Counted from the first letter of the stretch, positions 1 through 5,786 are shown. The stretch: DNA of 9,314 bases from Oscillibacter sp. (GCA_009773995.1 VSMY01000098.1:1-9314); one strand, 5' to 3'. Translations and numbers: made by a program. The notes: generated by a model not told the origin, from the letters alone.

Positions 1-2016
1 GTCCTGTTCAATGGTCCCGGCGTAGGCGGCACGGCCGCGCGTCTCCGGCTCCCTGGACTCCTCCGGCGGGGGGGCGTTCAGGCGAATTCCGCTGTCCACG
101 TGGGCCTTTCCGGGAACCTCGCTCCACTTCACCGTGTACCCCGCCCCGTGGGCGCAGAAGACGGAGTCCGGCGTGTTCTCCACGTCCCGCTCCGGGTCAT
201 AGCCGACGGCTTCGATGACTGTTTCCGGGTCCTTGCAGGGCCGATAGCCCGCGGGGCGGAGGCTCAAACGCCCCTGGCCCTTGGTGTAGGCGGCCAGCTC
301 CTTGGCGTAGTCCCCAAGGCCCGCCACCGGAGCCTCCCCGGTGAGGGCGGCCTCGTCCCCCAGGGTCTCCGGCGGCTCCGCCTCGCCGCCCATCTGCTGG
401 ACGTCGTTCAGCGCCCGGCCCAGCTGGGCGGCGGGCAGCTCCAGGCGGAAGGCGTACCAGGGCTCCAGGAGAACGCTCCGGGCGCTCATGAGGCCCTGGC
501 GCACGGCCCGGTAGGTGGCCTGGCGGAAGTCGCCGCCCTCGGTGTGCTTCTCGTGGGCCCGGCCCGCCGTCAGGGTGAGCTTCATGTCCGTGATGGGAGA
601 CCCGGTGAGGACCCCCAGGTGGGGCTTTTCCCACAGGTGGGTGAGGATGAGCCTCTGCCAGTGGCCGTCCAGCTGGTCCTCCGGGCAGACCGTGGCGAAG
701 CGGAGGCCCGCCCCCCTGGGCAGGGGCTCCAGGAGGAGGTGGACCTCGGCGTAGTGCCGCAGGGGCTCGAAGTGCCCGACACCCTCCACGGCTTCGGCGA
801 TGGTCTCCCGGTACACCACCCTTCCCGCGCCGAAACCCGCCTCAATGCCGAAGCGCTCCTTCAGGCGGCGCTGTAAAATCTCCGTCTGGACCTCCCCCAT
901 CAGCTGGACCCGGATGGCCCCGGCGGTCCAGGAGACCCGCAGCTGGGGGTCCTCCTCCTCCAGGAGGCGCAGGGCCTTCAGGGCCGCGGAGGGATCCGCC
1001 TCCGTCTCCATCTGATAGGCCAGCACCGGCTCCAGGGCCGGGACGGTCCAGGGGCTCTCATGGCCCAAGCCCTGGCCCGGCAGGGCCCGGCTCAGGCCCG
1101 TGACGGCCACCACCGTCCCGGCGGGGGCGCTGTCCACGGGCCGGAACTTCTCCCCGGAGTAAAGGCGGAGCTGGTCCGCCTTTTCCTCCCAGACCTCCTC
1201 CTCCGGGGCGTCGGGCCTGCGGTTCGTCAGCACATCCTTGGTTTTCAGCACGCCGCCTGTGACCTTCATCCAGGTGAGCCGGGCCCCCCGGTTATCCCGG
1301 GAGACCTTAAAGACCCTGGCCCCGAACTCCGCCGGATACGCCCGCAGGGGCGCGTGGCGGCGGAGGGCCTCCAGCAGGTCCTCCACCCCCTCCAGCTTCA
1401 GGGCGGAGCCGAAGAAGCAGGGGAACAGCTTCCGCCGCCGGATCAGGTCCGTCAGGCGTTCCTCCGACAGACGGCCCGTCTCCAGATACTCGTCCAGGGC
1501 CTCCTCGCCGCACACGGCGGCCTCCTCGGCAAGCTCCTCCGGCGGCAGGGAGAAGTCGGCGCAGCCCCCGTCCAGGCGGGCTTTCAGCTCCCCCAGCAGG
1601 GTCTCCCGGTCCGTCCCCGCCAGGTCCATCTTGTTGATGAACAGGAACGTGGGCACGGCGTACCGCTCCAGCAGCCGCCAGAGGGTCCGGGTGTGGGCCT
1701 GGACTCCGTCGCTGCCGCTGACCACCAGCACGGCGCAGTCCAGCACCTGGAGGACCCGCTCCGCCTCGGCGGAAAAGTCCACATGGCCCGGCGTATCCAG
1801 CAGGGTGACGTCCAAATCTCCCAGGGAGAACTCCGCCTGCTTGGAAAAGATGGTGATGCCCCGCTCCCGCTCCATCTCGTCGGTGTCCAGGAACGCGTCC
1901 CGGTGGTCCACCCGGCCCAGGCGGCGGATGGCCCCGCTTTGGTACAGCAGGGCCTCGGAGAGGGTGGTTTTCCCGGCGTCCACGTGGGCCAGGACGCCCA
2001 TGACCAGTTTGTTCAT
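1..2016 (-). CDS. TetM/EF-G-like translational GTPase, 3' end outside the window
   Basis: The frame is open for 672 codons from ATG at 2016 to base 1 with no stop, so the C-terminus lies beyond the window. The start has a good GGAGG site (8 nt upstream). GTPase motifs are complete: P-loop AHVDAGKTT (10-18), GITI (53-56), DTPGHVD (74-80), NKMD (128-131). A beta-barrel domain II (about 232-310), EF-G-like domains III (about 328-400), IV and V follow. This is the layout of ribosomal protection proteins such as TetM, which bind the ribosome and displace tetracycline using GTP. TetM ends near residue 639; this protein continues with an extension that includes the motif NTPDSVFCAHGAG (614-626). The domain IV loop corresponding to TetM's drug-site loop reads GRAHEKHTEGGDFR (485-498) rather than the SPVSTPADF-type sequence. 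Family membership is clear; tetracycline resistance is doubtful, and a housekeeping or stress role at the ribosome is equally possible. It is the last visible gene of the proS operon. Confidence 0.9.
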   Translation of the reverse strand, partial: MNKLVMGVLAHVDAGKTTLSEALLYQSGAIRRLGRVDHRDAFLDTDEMERERGITIFSKQAEFSLGDLDVTLLDTPGHVDFSAEAERVLQVLDCAVLVVSGSDGVQAHTRTLWRLLERYAVPTFLFINKMDLAGTDRETLLGELKARLDGGCADFSLPPEELAEEAAVCGEEALDEYLETGRLSEERLTDLIRRRKLFPCFFGSALKLEGVEDLLEALRRHAPLRAYPAEFGARVFKVSRDNRGARLTWMKVTGGVLKTKDVLTNRRPDAPEEEVWEEKADQLRLYSGEKFRPVDSAPAGTVVAVTGLSRALPGQGLGHESPWTVPALEPVLAYQMETEADPSAALKALRLLEEEDPQLRVSWTAGAIRVQLMGEVQTEILQRRLKERFGIEAGFGAGRVVYRETIAEAVEGVGHFEPLRHYAEVHLLLEPLPRGAGLRFATVCPEDQLDGHWQRLILTHLWEKPHLGVLTGSPITDMKLTLTAGRAHEKHTEGGDFRQATYRAVRQGLMSARSVLLEPWYAFRLELPAAQLGRALNDVQQMGGEAEPPETLGDEAALTGEAPVAGLGDYAKELAAYTKGQGRLSLRPAGYRPCKDPETVIEAVGYDPERDVENTPDSVFCAHGAGYTVKWSEVPGKAHVDSGIRLNAPPPEESREPETRGRAAYAGTIEQD

Positions 2017-2056
2017 CGTGATACCTCCGCTGGAAGGAGTTTGCAGGCGTTGCAGG

Positions 2057-2076
2057 GGCCGCCGCCCCCGGCGGCC
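2057..2076 (-). other. GC-only intergenic hairpin between operon genes
   Basis: The arms GGCCGCC and GGCGGCC enclose a 6-nt loop directly after the stop codon of the DUF1624 gene. No T-tract follows, so it is not a convincing terminator. It may pause polymerase, protect the upstream mRNA end, or reduce expression of the GTPase gene that follows after only 60 bp. Confidence 0.4.
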
Positions 2077-2808
2077 TTACCCGGCGCGGAACAGGGCCGT
2101 CAGCAAGGCGTAAATCACCGGCTGGTGGAGCATGTAGATGAGAAGCGACCGCCGCCCCATGGCCGTGACCAGGGGCACCCGCCGGGTCTCCCGGACCTCC
2201 TCGGGACGGAGGCGGAAGAGGAACCACCCCGTCAGAAACAGGAAGAACCAGGGGAGCAGGGAGAAATAGTCCGTGGAGAAGAAGCCCGCCGGGGGAAAGC
2301 CCAGCAGGGCGGTGACATGATCCCGGTACAGCCCCGCCGGAAGGGCGGCGATATGCAGTCCCTCAAAGCCCAGGAAGCCCCCGTTCACGTCCCGGAAAAT
2401 CAGGAAGAGCAGAAAGCTCCCCGCCGCCCCAACCTGGGCGGGAACGCGTTCCATCGCCGGGGCCAGGGGGATTAGGAGGAGGGACGAGGCCCCCAGCAGG
2501 GTCAGCACGCCGCAAAAGACCAGGTTGTCCGGCATGAAAAACCAGGTGACGGCGGTGATCAGGGCCCCGTAGGAAAACACCGTCAGCCCCCGGCGGAGCT
2601 GACGCCGCCCCAGGGCCCAGCAATACCCGGAAAGAAGGATGAAGGTCCAGCAGATGCTCTGCTGCCAGACGTGGGCGGCGAAGCTCCGATACCAGGGCCA
2701 GTTTGCGCCGAACATATAGACCATATCCCAGGCGGCGTGATAGAGGATCATGCTGATAAGAGCGAAACCCCGGATCGTGTCCAGGGTTTCGTAACGGCGG
2801 GGTCTCAT
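2077..2808 (-). CDS. DUF1624 / heparan-alpha-glucosaminide N-acetyltransferase-like membrane protein
   Basis: A 243-residue integral membrane protein. It opens with RYETLDTIRGFALISMI, the typical start of the DUF1624 (YeiB/HGSNAT-related) family, followed by the first-helix motif YHAAWD with His24 and Asp28. It ends with GRRSLLIYMLHQP (218-230), where His228 sits in the conserved C-terminal HQP motif. About seven hydrophobic stretches can be seen, for example 14-33, 50-67, 75-91, 96-116, 127-138, 182-199 and 218-240. Members are thought to move acyl groups across the membrane onto sugars or envelope polymers; the substrate here is unknown. The ATG overlaps the proS stop codon by one base (TGATG), so the two are probably translationally coupled. 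An in-frame extension upstream would lie entirely inside proS and was rejected because the family motif begins at this ATG. Confidence 0.85.
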   Translation of the reverse strand: MRPRRYETLDTIRGFALISMILYHAAWDMVYMFGANWPWYRSFAAHVWQQSICWTFILLSGYCWALGRRQLRRGLTVFSYGALITAVTWFFMPDNLVFCGVLTLLGASSLLLIPLAPAMERVPAQVGAAGSFLLFLIFRDVNGGFLGFEGLHIAALPAGLYRDHVTALLGFPPAGFFSTDYFSLLPWFFLFLTGWFLFRLRPEEVRETRRVPLVTAMGRRSLLIYMLHQPVIYALLTALFRAG

Positions 2809-4247
2809 CAATAAGCCACGCCCCAATAGATGTCGGTCTTGCAGGGCTTGCCGCATACGGGGCACACGCCCTCCGTGCCGCTCTGCTGGAGGGGCATGCA
2901 GCGGGAGCTGACCCCCGCCCGCTCCTTCATGGCCAGCTCGCACTCCAGAGAGCCGCACCACTTGGAGCGGAGGAAACCGCCCTTCCCCTCGGCGATGGCC
3001 TTGGCCTCCTCCGGGGTGGAGATGTCGAAGGTGTTGTCCTCCCGGTTTTGGAGGGCCATGGCGTACATGTTGTCGTGGACCGCGTCCAGGAGCTTTTTGA
3101 CGGTCTCCTCCAGCTCCGCCAGAGGCACGGTGACCTTCTCCCCGGTGTCCCGGCGGGCCACGACGCACTGGTCCTTCTCCATGTCCTTGGGGCCGATTTC
3201 CACCCGCAGGGGCACGCCCTTCATCTCGTACTCGGCAAACTTCCAGCCGGGGGAGTTGTCGGAATCGTCCATCTTGGACCGGACCCCGGCGGCCTTCAGC
3301 CGATCCCGGAGGACCGCCGCCGCGTCCAGCACGCCGGGCTTATGGGCCGCCACGGGGATGACCACCGCCTGGATGGGGGCCACCCGGGGGGGCAGGACCA
3401 GTCCGTTGTCGTCTCCGTGGGTCATGATGATGCCGCCGATCATCCGGGTAGACACGCCCCAGCTGGTCTGATGGGGGTGGTGCAGTTGGTTGTCCTTCCC
3501 GGTATAGGTGATGTCGAAAGCTTTGGCGAAGCCGTCCCCGAAGTAGTGGCTGGTCCCCGCCTGGAGGGCCTTGTGGTCGTGCATCATGCACTCCACGGTG
3601 TAGGTCTCCTCGGCTCCCTTGAACTTCTCTTTATCCGTCTTCCGGCCCCGGAGGACGGGCATGGCCAGGAAGTTCTCCATGAAGTCGGCGTAGACGTTCA
3701 GCATCCGCATGGTCTCCTCCCGGGCCTCGGCCTCGTCCGCGTGCATGGTGTGGCCCTCCTGCCAGAGGAACTCCCGGTGCCGGAGGAAGGGGCGGGAGGT
3801 CTTCTCCCAGCGGAGGACGCTGCACCACTGGTTGTAGAGCTTGGGCAGGTCCCGCCAGGAGTGGATGATGTTGGCGTAATGCTCGCAGAAGAGGGTCTCG
3901 GACGTGGGGCGGACGCAGAGCTTATCCTCTAATTTCTCGCTGCCGCCCAGGGTGATCCAGGCGCACTCCGGGGCGAAGCCCTCCACGTGGTCCTTCTCCT
4001 TCTGGAGGAGGGACTCGGGGATGAGCACGGGGAGATAGACGTTCTCGTGGCCCGTCTCCTTGAAGCGGCGGTCCAGCTCGCTTTGGATGTTCTCCCAGAT
4101 GGCGTAGCCGTAGGGCCGGTAGATGAACATGCCCTTGACGGAGGTGTAGTCGATGAGCTCCGCCTTTTTGCACACGTCGGTGTACCACTGGGCAAAGTCC
4201 GCGTCCCGTGCGGTGATGGCGTCCACTTGTCTTTTATCCGTAGCCAT
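2808..4247 (-). CDS. proS: prolyl-tRNA synthetase, archaeal/eukaryotic type (type 3)
   Basis: This 479-residue class II aminoacyl-tRNA synthetase charges tRNA-Pro with proline in the cytoplasm. Class II motifs are visible: motif 1 around ENVYLPVLIPESL (68-80), the RPTSE proline/ATP site segment (113-117), motif 2 around FLRHREFLWQEGHT (154-167) and motif 3 GLVLPPRVAP (282-291, Arg288). The anticodon-binding domain follows from about 292. The C-terminal zinc domain has Cys431, Cys436, Cys462 and Cys465 and the protein ends in WGVAY with a terminal Tyr. These features mark the short archaeal-type ProRS, not the roughly 570-residue bacterial form with an editing domain. ATG at 4247 is preferred over an in-frame ATG at 4289: the former has an AGGAAAGGA site and matches family length, while the latter lies at the expected transcription start. 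It heads the operon with the DUF1624 and GTPase genes. No T-box leader is present. Confidence 0.97.
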   Translation of the reverse strand: MATDKRQVDAITARDADFAQWYTDVCKKAELIDYTSVKGMFIYRPYGYAIWENIQSELDRRFKETGHENVYLPVLIPESLLQKEKDHVEGFAPECAWITLGGSEKLEDKLCVRPTSETLFCEHYANIIHSWRDLPKLYNQWCSVLRWEKTSRPFLRHREFLWQEGHTMHADEAEAREETMRMLNVYADFMENFLAMPVLRGRKTDKEKFKGAEETYTVECMMHDHKALQAGTSHYFGDGFAKAFDITYTGKDNQLHHPHQTSWGVSTRMIGGIIMTHGDDNGLVLPPRVAPIQAVVIPVAAHKPGVLDAAAVLRDRLKAAGVRSKMDDSDNSPGWKFAEYEMKGVPLRVEIGPKDMEKDQCVVARRDTGEKVTVPLAELEETVKKLLDAVHDNMYAMALQNREDNTFDISTPEEAKAIAEGKGGFLRSKWCGSLECELAMKERAGVSSRCMPLQQSGTEGVCPVCGKPCKTDIYWGVAY

Positions 4248-4267
4248 AGCGTTTCGTTCCTTTCCTG

Positions 4268-4281
4268 TTTGAGGTCTCAAA
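4268..4281. other. short palindrome in the proS 5' UTR
   Basis: Arms TTTGAG and CTCAAA are separated by 2 bp, lying between the proS transcription start and its ribosome binding site. It could be a protein-binding site or a small mRNA hairpin. Six-bp arms can arise by chance. Confidence 0.3.
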
Positions 4282-4292
4282 ATAACCATTTC

Positions 4293-4321
4293 ATTTTATC
4301 CGCCCAAGGCCGGATTGTCAA
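4293..4321 (-). promoter_or_regulatory. sigma-A promoter of the proS operon
   Basis: A perfect -35 TTGACA (4321-4316), a 17-bp spacer and -10 TAAAAT (4298-4293) predict a start near 4286 and a leader of about 40 nt. That is far too short for a T-box riboswitch. Confidence 0.85.
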
Positions 4322-4362
4322 CGGGTTTCCATGGATTTTACCCACTCGGGCCTACATGCGGG

Positions 4363-4391
4363 TTGCATTTTCCCAAAGGGTATGATAGGAT
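4363..4391 (+). promoter_or_regulatory. candidate promoter of the small toxin gene
   Basis: TTGCAT (4363-4368), 17 bp, then TAGGAT (4386-4391). TATGAT at 4381 overlaps it and could serve as an alternative -10. It is weaker than the other promoters in this window and would give a leader of about 85 nt ahead of the toxin ORF. Confidence 0.45.
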
Positions 4392-4433
4392 GATTCCGGC
4401 GCTGGCAAACCGGCGGACGGTCGGCCTCCTTGA

Positions 4434-4479
4434 CAGGGGGCAGCTTCTCGCCCCCTGATCCTTTGAAAGGGGGGCTGCC
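4434..4479 (+). promoter_or_regulatory. switchable leader hairpins around the toxin ribosome binding site
   Basis: CAGGGGGC (4434-4441) pairs with GCCCCCTG (4450-4457) to form an 8-bp hairpin that leaves the Shine-Dalgarno free. Alternatively GCCCCC (4450-4455) pairs with GGGGGC (4470-4475), which is the Shine-Dalgarno itself, and GGCAGC (4439-4444) can pair with GCTGCC (4474-4479). The folds exclude each other, so translation could be kept off in one state, as is common in type I toxin mRNAs. Pairings were read by eye; energies were not computed. Confidence 0.5.
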
Positions 4480-4482
4480 TAT

Positions 4483-4569
4483 ATGATTACATATTCGGAA
4501 CTCTTTCAGTTCTGTCTGGTCATCATCGGACTTTGCGGCCTGTTCATTCAGGCATACAAAAAGAAGTAA
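4483..4569 (+). CDS. 28-residue single-span membrane peptide, probable type I toxin (holin-like)
   Basis: The ORF begins MITYSELFQF, continues through one hydrophobic helix (about residues 7-24, rich in Leu, Ile, Val, Phe and Gly) and ends in a positive tail, YKKK. A strong AAAGGGGGG ribosome binding site lies 8 nt upstream of the ATG. The size, single membrane span, charged C-terminus, long structured leader and a stop codon inside the terminator hairpin are hallmarks of type I toxin peptides; the start resembles small proteins annotated in Firmicutes as putative holin-like toxins. Such peptides insert in the inner membrane and depolarise it when overproduced. A dedicated antisense RNA is encoded opposite its 3' end. 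The hydrophobic peptide and its expression signals are seen directly; toxicity is inferred. A harmless small membrane protein is the main alternative. Confidence 0.75.
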   Translation: MITYSELFQFCLVIIGLCGLFIQAYKKK

Positions 4570-4649
4570 CCGCCCAGCCTGCAAGCACGCGGTTACTCCT
4601 TTTTAAGTATCTGTCCGGGCCGGCCGTCTTCCGGCAGCGCCCTTTCTCT
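4556..4649 (-). ncRNA. predicted antisense antitoxin RNA, about 94 nt
   Basis: A perfect sigma-A promoter at 4656-4684 predicts a start near 4649, and a hairpin followed by five T residues on this strand (4573-4565, then the tract around 4563-4557) predicts an end near 4556. The RNA is complementary to the last codons, stop and terminator of the toxin mRNA, about 45-50 nt. This convergent 3'-overlap arrangement is that of type I systems such as txpA/RatA and bsrG/SR4 in Bacillus. No plausible conserved ORF lies in it. Exact ends are predictions. Confidence 0.7.
4557..4604. terminator. two-way terminator shared by toxin mRNA and antisense RNA
   Basis: Arms AGTAACCGC (4565-4573) and GCGGTTACT (4589-4597) form a 9-bp stem with a 15-nt loop. 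On the + strand five T residues follow (4600-4604); on the - strand TCTTTTTG follows. The + strand stem contains the toxin's TAA stop codon. Confidence 0.85.
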
Positions 4650-4655
4650 ATAGTT

Positions 4656-4684
4656 AGTATATCCAAGCGTCCCGGAGTTGTCAA
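4656..4684 (-). promoter_or_regulatory. strong sigma-A promoter for the antisense RNA
   Basis: TTGACA (4684-4679), 17 bp, TATACT (4661-4656): 6 of 6 in the -35 and 5 of 6 in the -10 box, clearly stronger than the toxin promoter. An antitoxin RNA made in excess would be expected to have such a promoter. No ORF follows it before the hairpin. Confidence 0.85.
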
Positions 4685-4704
4685 GAGGCTCCGGGGCGCT
4701 TTTT
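4667..4704 (+). terminator. second + strand terminator, overlapping the antisense promoter
   Basis: GCGTCCCGGAG (4667-4677) pairs with CTCCGGGGCGC (4689-4699), an 11-bp stem with one G-U pair, an 11-nt loop and five T residues (4700-4704). It would stop toxin transcripts that read through the first terminator. The -35 box of the antisense promoter lies in its loop and spacer region. Confidence 0.75.
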
Positions 4705-4709
4705 CGCCC

Positions 4710-5459
4710 TCACCGCCCCGGCAGGGGGAAGGCGCGCATAATCACCCGGCCGAAGCAGGCCAGGGCCCGCCCGCCGGAGGCGGTCAGCACCACGTCTGCG
4801 TCCGCCCGTGCCCGGTTCAGGGAGAAGAGGTAGACAATGCCCGCCGGGTCCCGGTAGTACTGCTTGCACAAAATGTCCCCGTCCACATAGAAAACGCCCA
4901 CGTCTCCCGCCTTCAGCGGGTCCCGGTTCACGTACACCACGGACCCGTCGGAGATAAAGGGGGCCATGGAGTCTCCCTGAATCCGCACGCCGAACTCCGC
5001 CGCCGGGGGCACGTCCCCCGTAACGGGGATCAGGTCGTAATCCTCCCCAAAGGCCGGGGCCGCGTACCCGGCGGCGGCGGGGGAGCGGTAGAGCGGGATC
5101 ATCCGGGGTTCCGCCGCCCCGGACCCGGCCTCCGCCTCGTCCCGATAGGCGCACAGCGCCTCCACCATGGTCCGCACCGTCTCCCGTCCCAGGGCGGACA
5201 GCCCCCGGTACCCCTCCAGCAGCCTCTGCTCCTTCGGGTCCAGGGCCCGCTTGTTGTATTGGAAGCTGTCCTGAAACAAGGTGTTGGGGTCCACCTCCAG
5301 GGAGTCGAAGAGCCGCAGCATAATCTCCTCCTTGGGGAAGCTCACCCCCGTCTCATAATTCCCCACGGCGGAAGGGGAGACCCCCAATAAAGCGGCCAGC
5401 TCCACCCTGGTCATATCCAATTCCCCCCGCCGGGCCCGCATCCTCTCGCCAAACGACAT
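4710..5459 (-). CDS. XRE-family repressor with S24 (LexA-like) self-cleavage domain
   Basis: A 249-residue two-domain regulator. The N-terminal helix-turn-helix covers about residues 5-60, with the recognition region LAALLGVSPSAVGNYETG (21-38). The C-terminal S24 fold has Ser164 in GDSMAP and Lys199 in DILCKQYY, 35 residues apart, matching the LexA catalytic dyad. An Ala130-Gly131 bond in SPAAAGYAAP lies 34 residues before the Ser, the LexA/CI cleavage position. It probably represses its own and a divergent promoter and is inactivated by RecA-stimulated self-cleavage during DNA damage, like HdiR of Lactococcus. ATG at 5459 is chosen because AAAGGGGG lies about 8 nt upstream; an in-frame ATG at 5486 falls inside the -10 box. 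No terminator of its own is evident on this strand, so its mRNA may continue into the antisense RNA. Prophage origin is possible, but no phage genes flank it. Confidence 0.88.
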   Translation of the reverse strand: MSFGERMRARRGELDMTRVELAALLGVSPSAVGNYETGVSFPKEEIMLRLFDSLEVDPNTLFQDSFQYNKRALDPKEQRLLEGYRGLSALGRETVRTMVEALCAYRDEAEAGSGAAEPRMIPLYRSPAAAGYAAPAFGEDYDLIPVTGDVPPAAEFGVRIQGDSMAPFISDGSVVYVNRDPLKAGDVGVFYVDGDILCKQYYRDPAGIVYLFSLNRARADADVVLTASGGRALACFGRVIMRAFPLPGR

Positions 5460-5484
5460 CCCCGCACCCCCTTTTATTTCCCTC

Positions 5485-5513
5485 ATCTTACCAGCCCGTC
5501 AAAGCCCTGTCAA
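5485..5513 (-). promoter_or_regulatory. sigma-A promoter of the S24 repressor gene
   Basis: TTGACA (5513-5508), 17 bp, TAAGAT (5490-5485). The predicted start near 5478 leaves a 19-nt leader containing the ribosome binding site, which fixes the ATG at 5459. The 21-bp operator lies just upstream of the -35. Confidence 0.85.
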
Positions 5514-5517
5514 TCTT

Positions 5518-5538
5518 TTTTACAAGATTCTTGTAAAA
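5518..5538. promoter_or_regulatory. operator O1, near-certain repressor-type palindrome
   Basis: Perfect 10-bp arms, TTTTACAAGA and TCTTGTAAAA, around a central T, placed between the leftward repressor promoter and a rightward promoter. The core is CAAG, 3 bp, CTTG. This is the expected site for the adjacent XRE repressor dimer. Binding itself is inferred. Confidence 0.7.
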
Positions 5539-5544
5539 TCCCTC

Positions 5545-5573
5545 TTGACATACTAGAACATATGTGCTATTTT
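5545..5573 (+). promoter_or_regulatory. divergent promoter with a LexA-box-like site in its spacer
   Basis: TTGACA (5545-5550), 17 bp, TATTTT (5568-5573), start near 5580. The spacer holds GAACATATGTGC (5556-5567), which matches the Gram-positive SOS box core GAAC-N4-GTTC at seven of eight fixed positions. No convincing ORF follows, so any transcript would be a short untranslated RNA. Confidence 0.55.
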
Positions 5574-5584
5574 AAAGTCACCGC

Positions 5585-5598
5585 CAAGTTTCTTGTAA
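5585..5598. promoter_or_regulatory. operator O2, weaker copy of O1
   Basis: CAAG, 3 bp, CTTG with the same spacing as O1, and it repeats the nine-base half-site TTCTTGTAA of O1 62 bp away. It lies at the start of the predicted rightward transcript, where a bound repressor would block it. Confidence 0.5.
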
Positions 5599-5669
5599 CT
5601 CCTGCTTTCACTCCGCCGCCAGCAAAGCGCCGCGGCGCGTCCCCCCGTCCCTCGTCCCTCGTCTCCCGT

Positions 5670-5710
5670 AAAAAATCACCTGCGAACCCAACACAGTGGT
5701 TCGCATGTGA
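5670..5710 (-). terminator. second terminator downstream of the tRNA operon
   Basis: On the - strand a 13-bp stem with one mismatch (arms 5710-5698 and 5688-5676, core TGCGAACC/GGTTCGCA), a 9-nt loop, then six T residues. No gene or promoter was seen between it and the first terminator, so it may back up the tRNA terminator or stop an unrecognised RNA. Confidence 0.75.
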
Positions 5711-5716
5711 AGGCGA

Positions 5717-5782
5717 GGGAAAAGCCCGTCCGGCGCATGAAAAAAGCCCTAAGGCTTTTTTCATCGCCTTAGGGCTTTTCCC
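5717..5782. terminator. tRNA operon terminator, nested palindromes active on both strands
   Basis: On the - strand AAAAGCCCTAAGGC (5779-5766) pairs with GCCTTAGGGCTTTT (5755-5742), a 14-bp stem followed by T residues to 5740. On the + strand GAAAAAAGCC, CTAA, GGCTTTTTTC (5739-5762) can form its own terminator. An outer pair, GGGAAAAGCCC (5717-5727) with GGGCTTTTCCC (5772-5782), competes with both. Confidence 0.8.
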
Positions 5783-5786
5783 GAGC

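Noticed and set aside
100..2475. Long + strand reading frames (100-876, 1060-2475, 1238-2113).
   Set aside because: They are opposite the GTPase and DUF1624 genes, which have complete motif sets. High GC makes long antisense frames common, and their translations are Gly/Pro/Arg/Gln-rich without family motifs.
2077..3168. Longer form of the DUF1624 protein with 120 extra N-terminal residues.
   Set aside because: The extra part lies wholly within proS in another frame and is low-complexity; the family motif begins at the ATG at 2808, which overlaps the proS stop.
4430..4435. TTGACA on the + strand in the toxin leader, as a closer toxin promoter.
   Set aside because: No acceptable -10 lies 16-18 bp downstream; that region is the C-run of the hairpin.
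4318..4584. An 88-residue frame on the - strand across the toxin gene.
   Set aside because: It lies antisense to the toxin ORF and its leader, has no recognisable domain and crosses the antisense RNA terminator.
4556..4592. Tiny GTG-started frame in the antisense RNA after AAGGAG.
   Set aside because: About 14 codons, running through the terminator hairpin. The apparent Shine-Dalgarno arises from the complement of the T-tract and stem.
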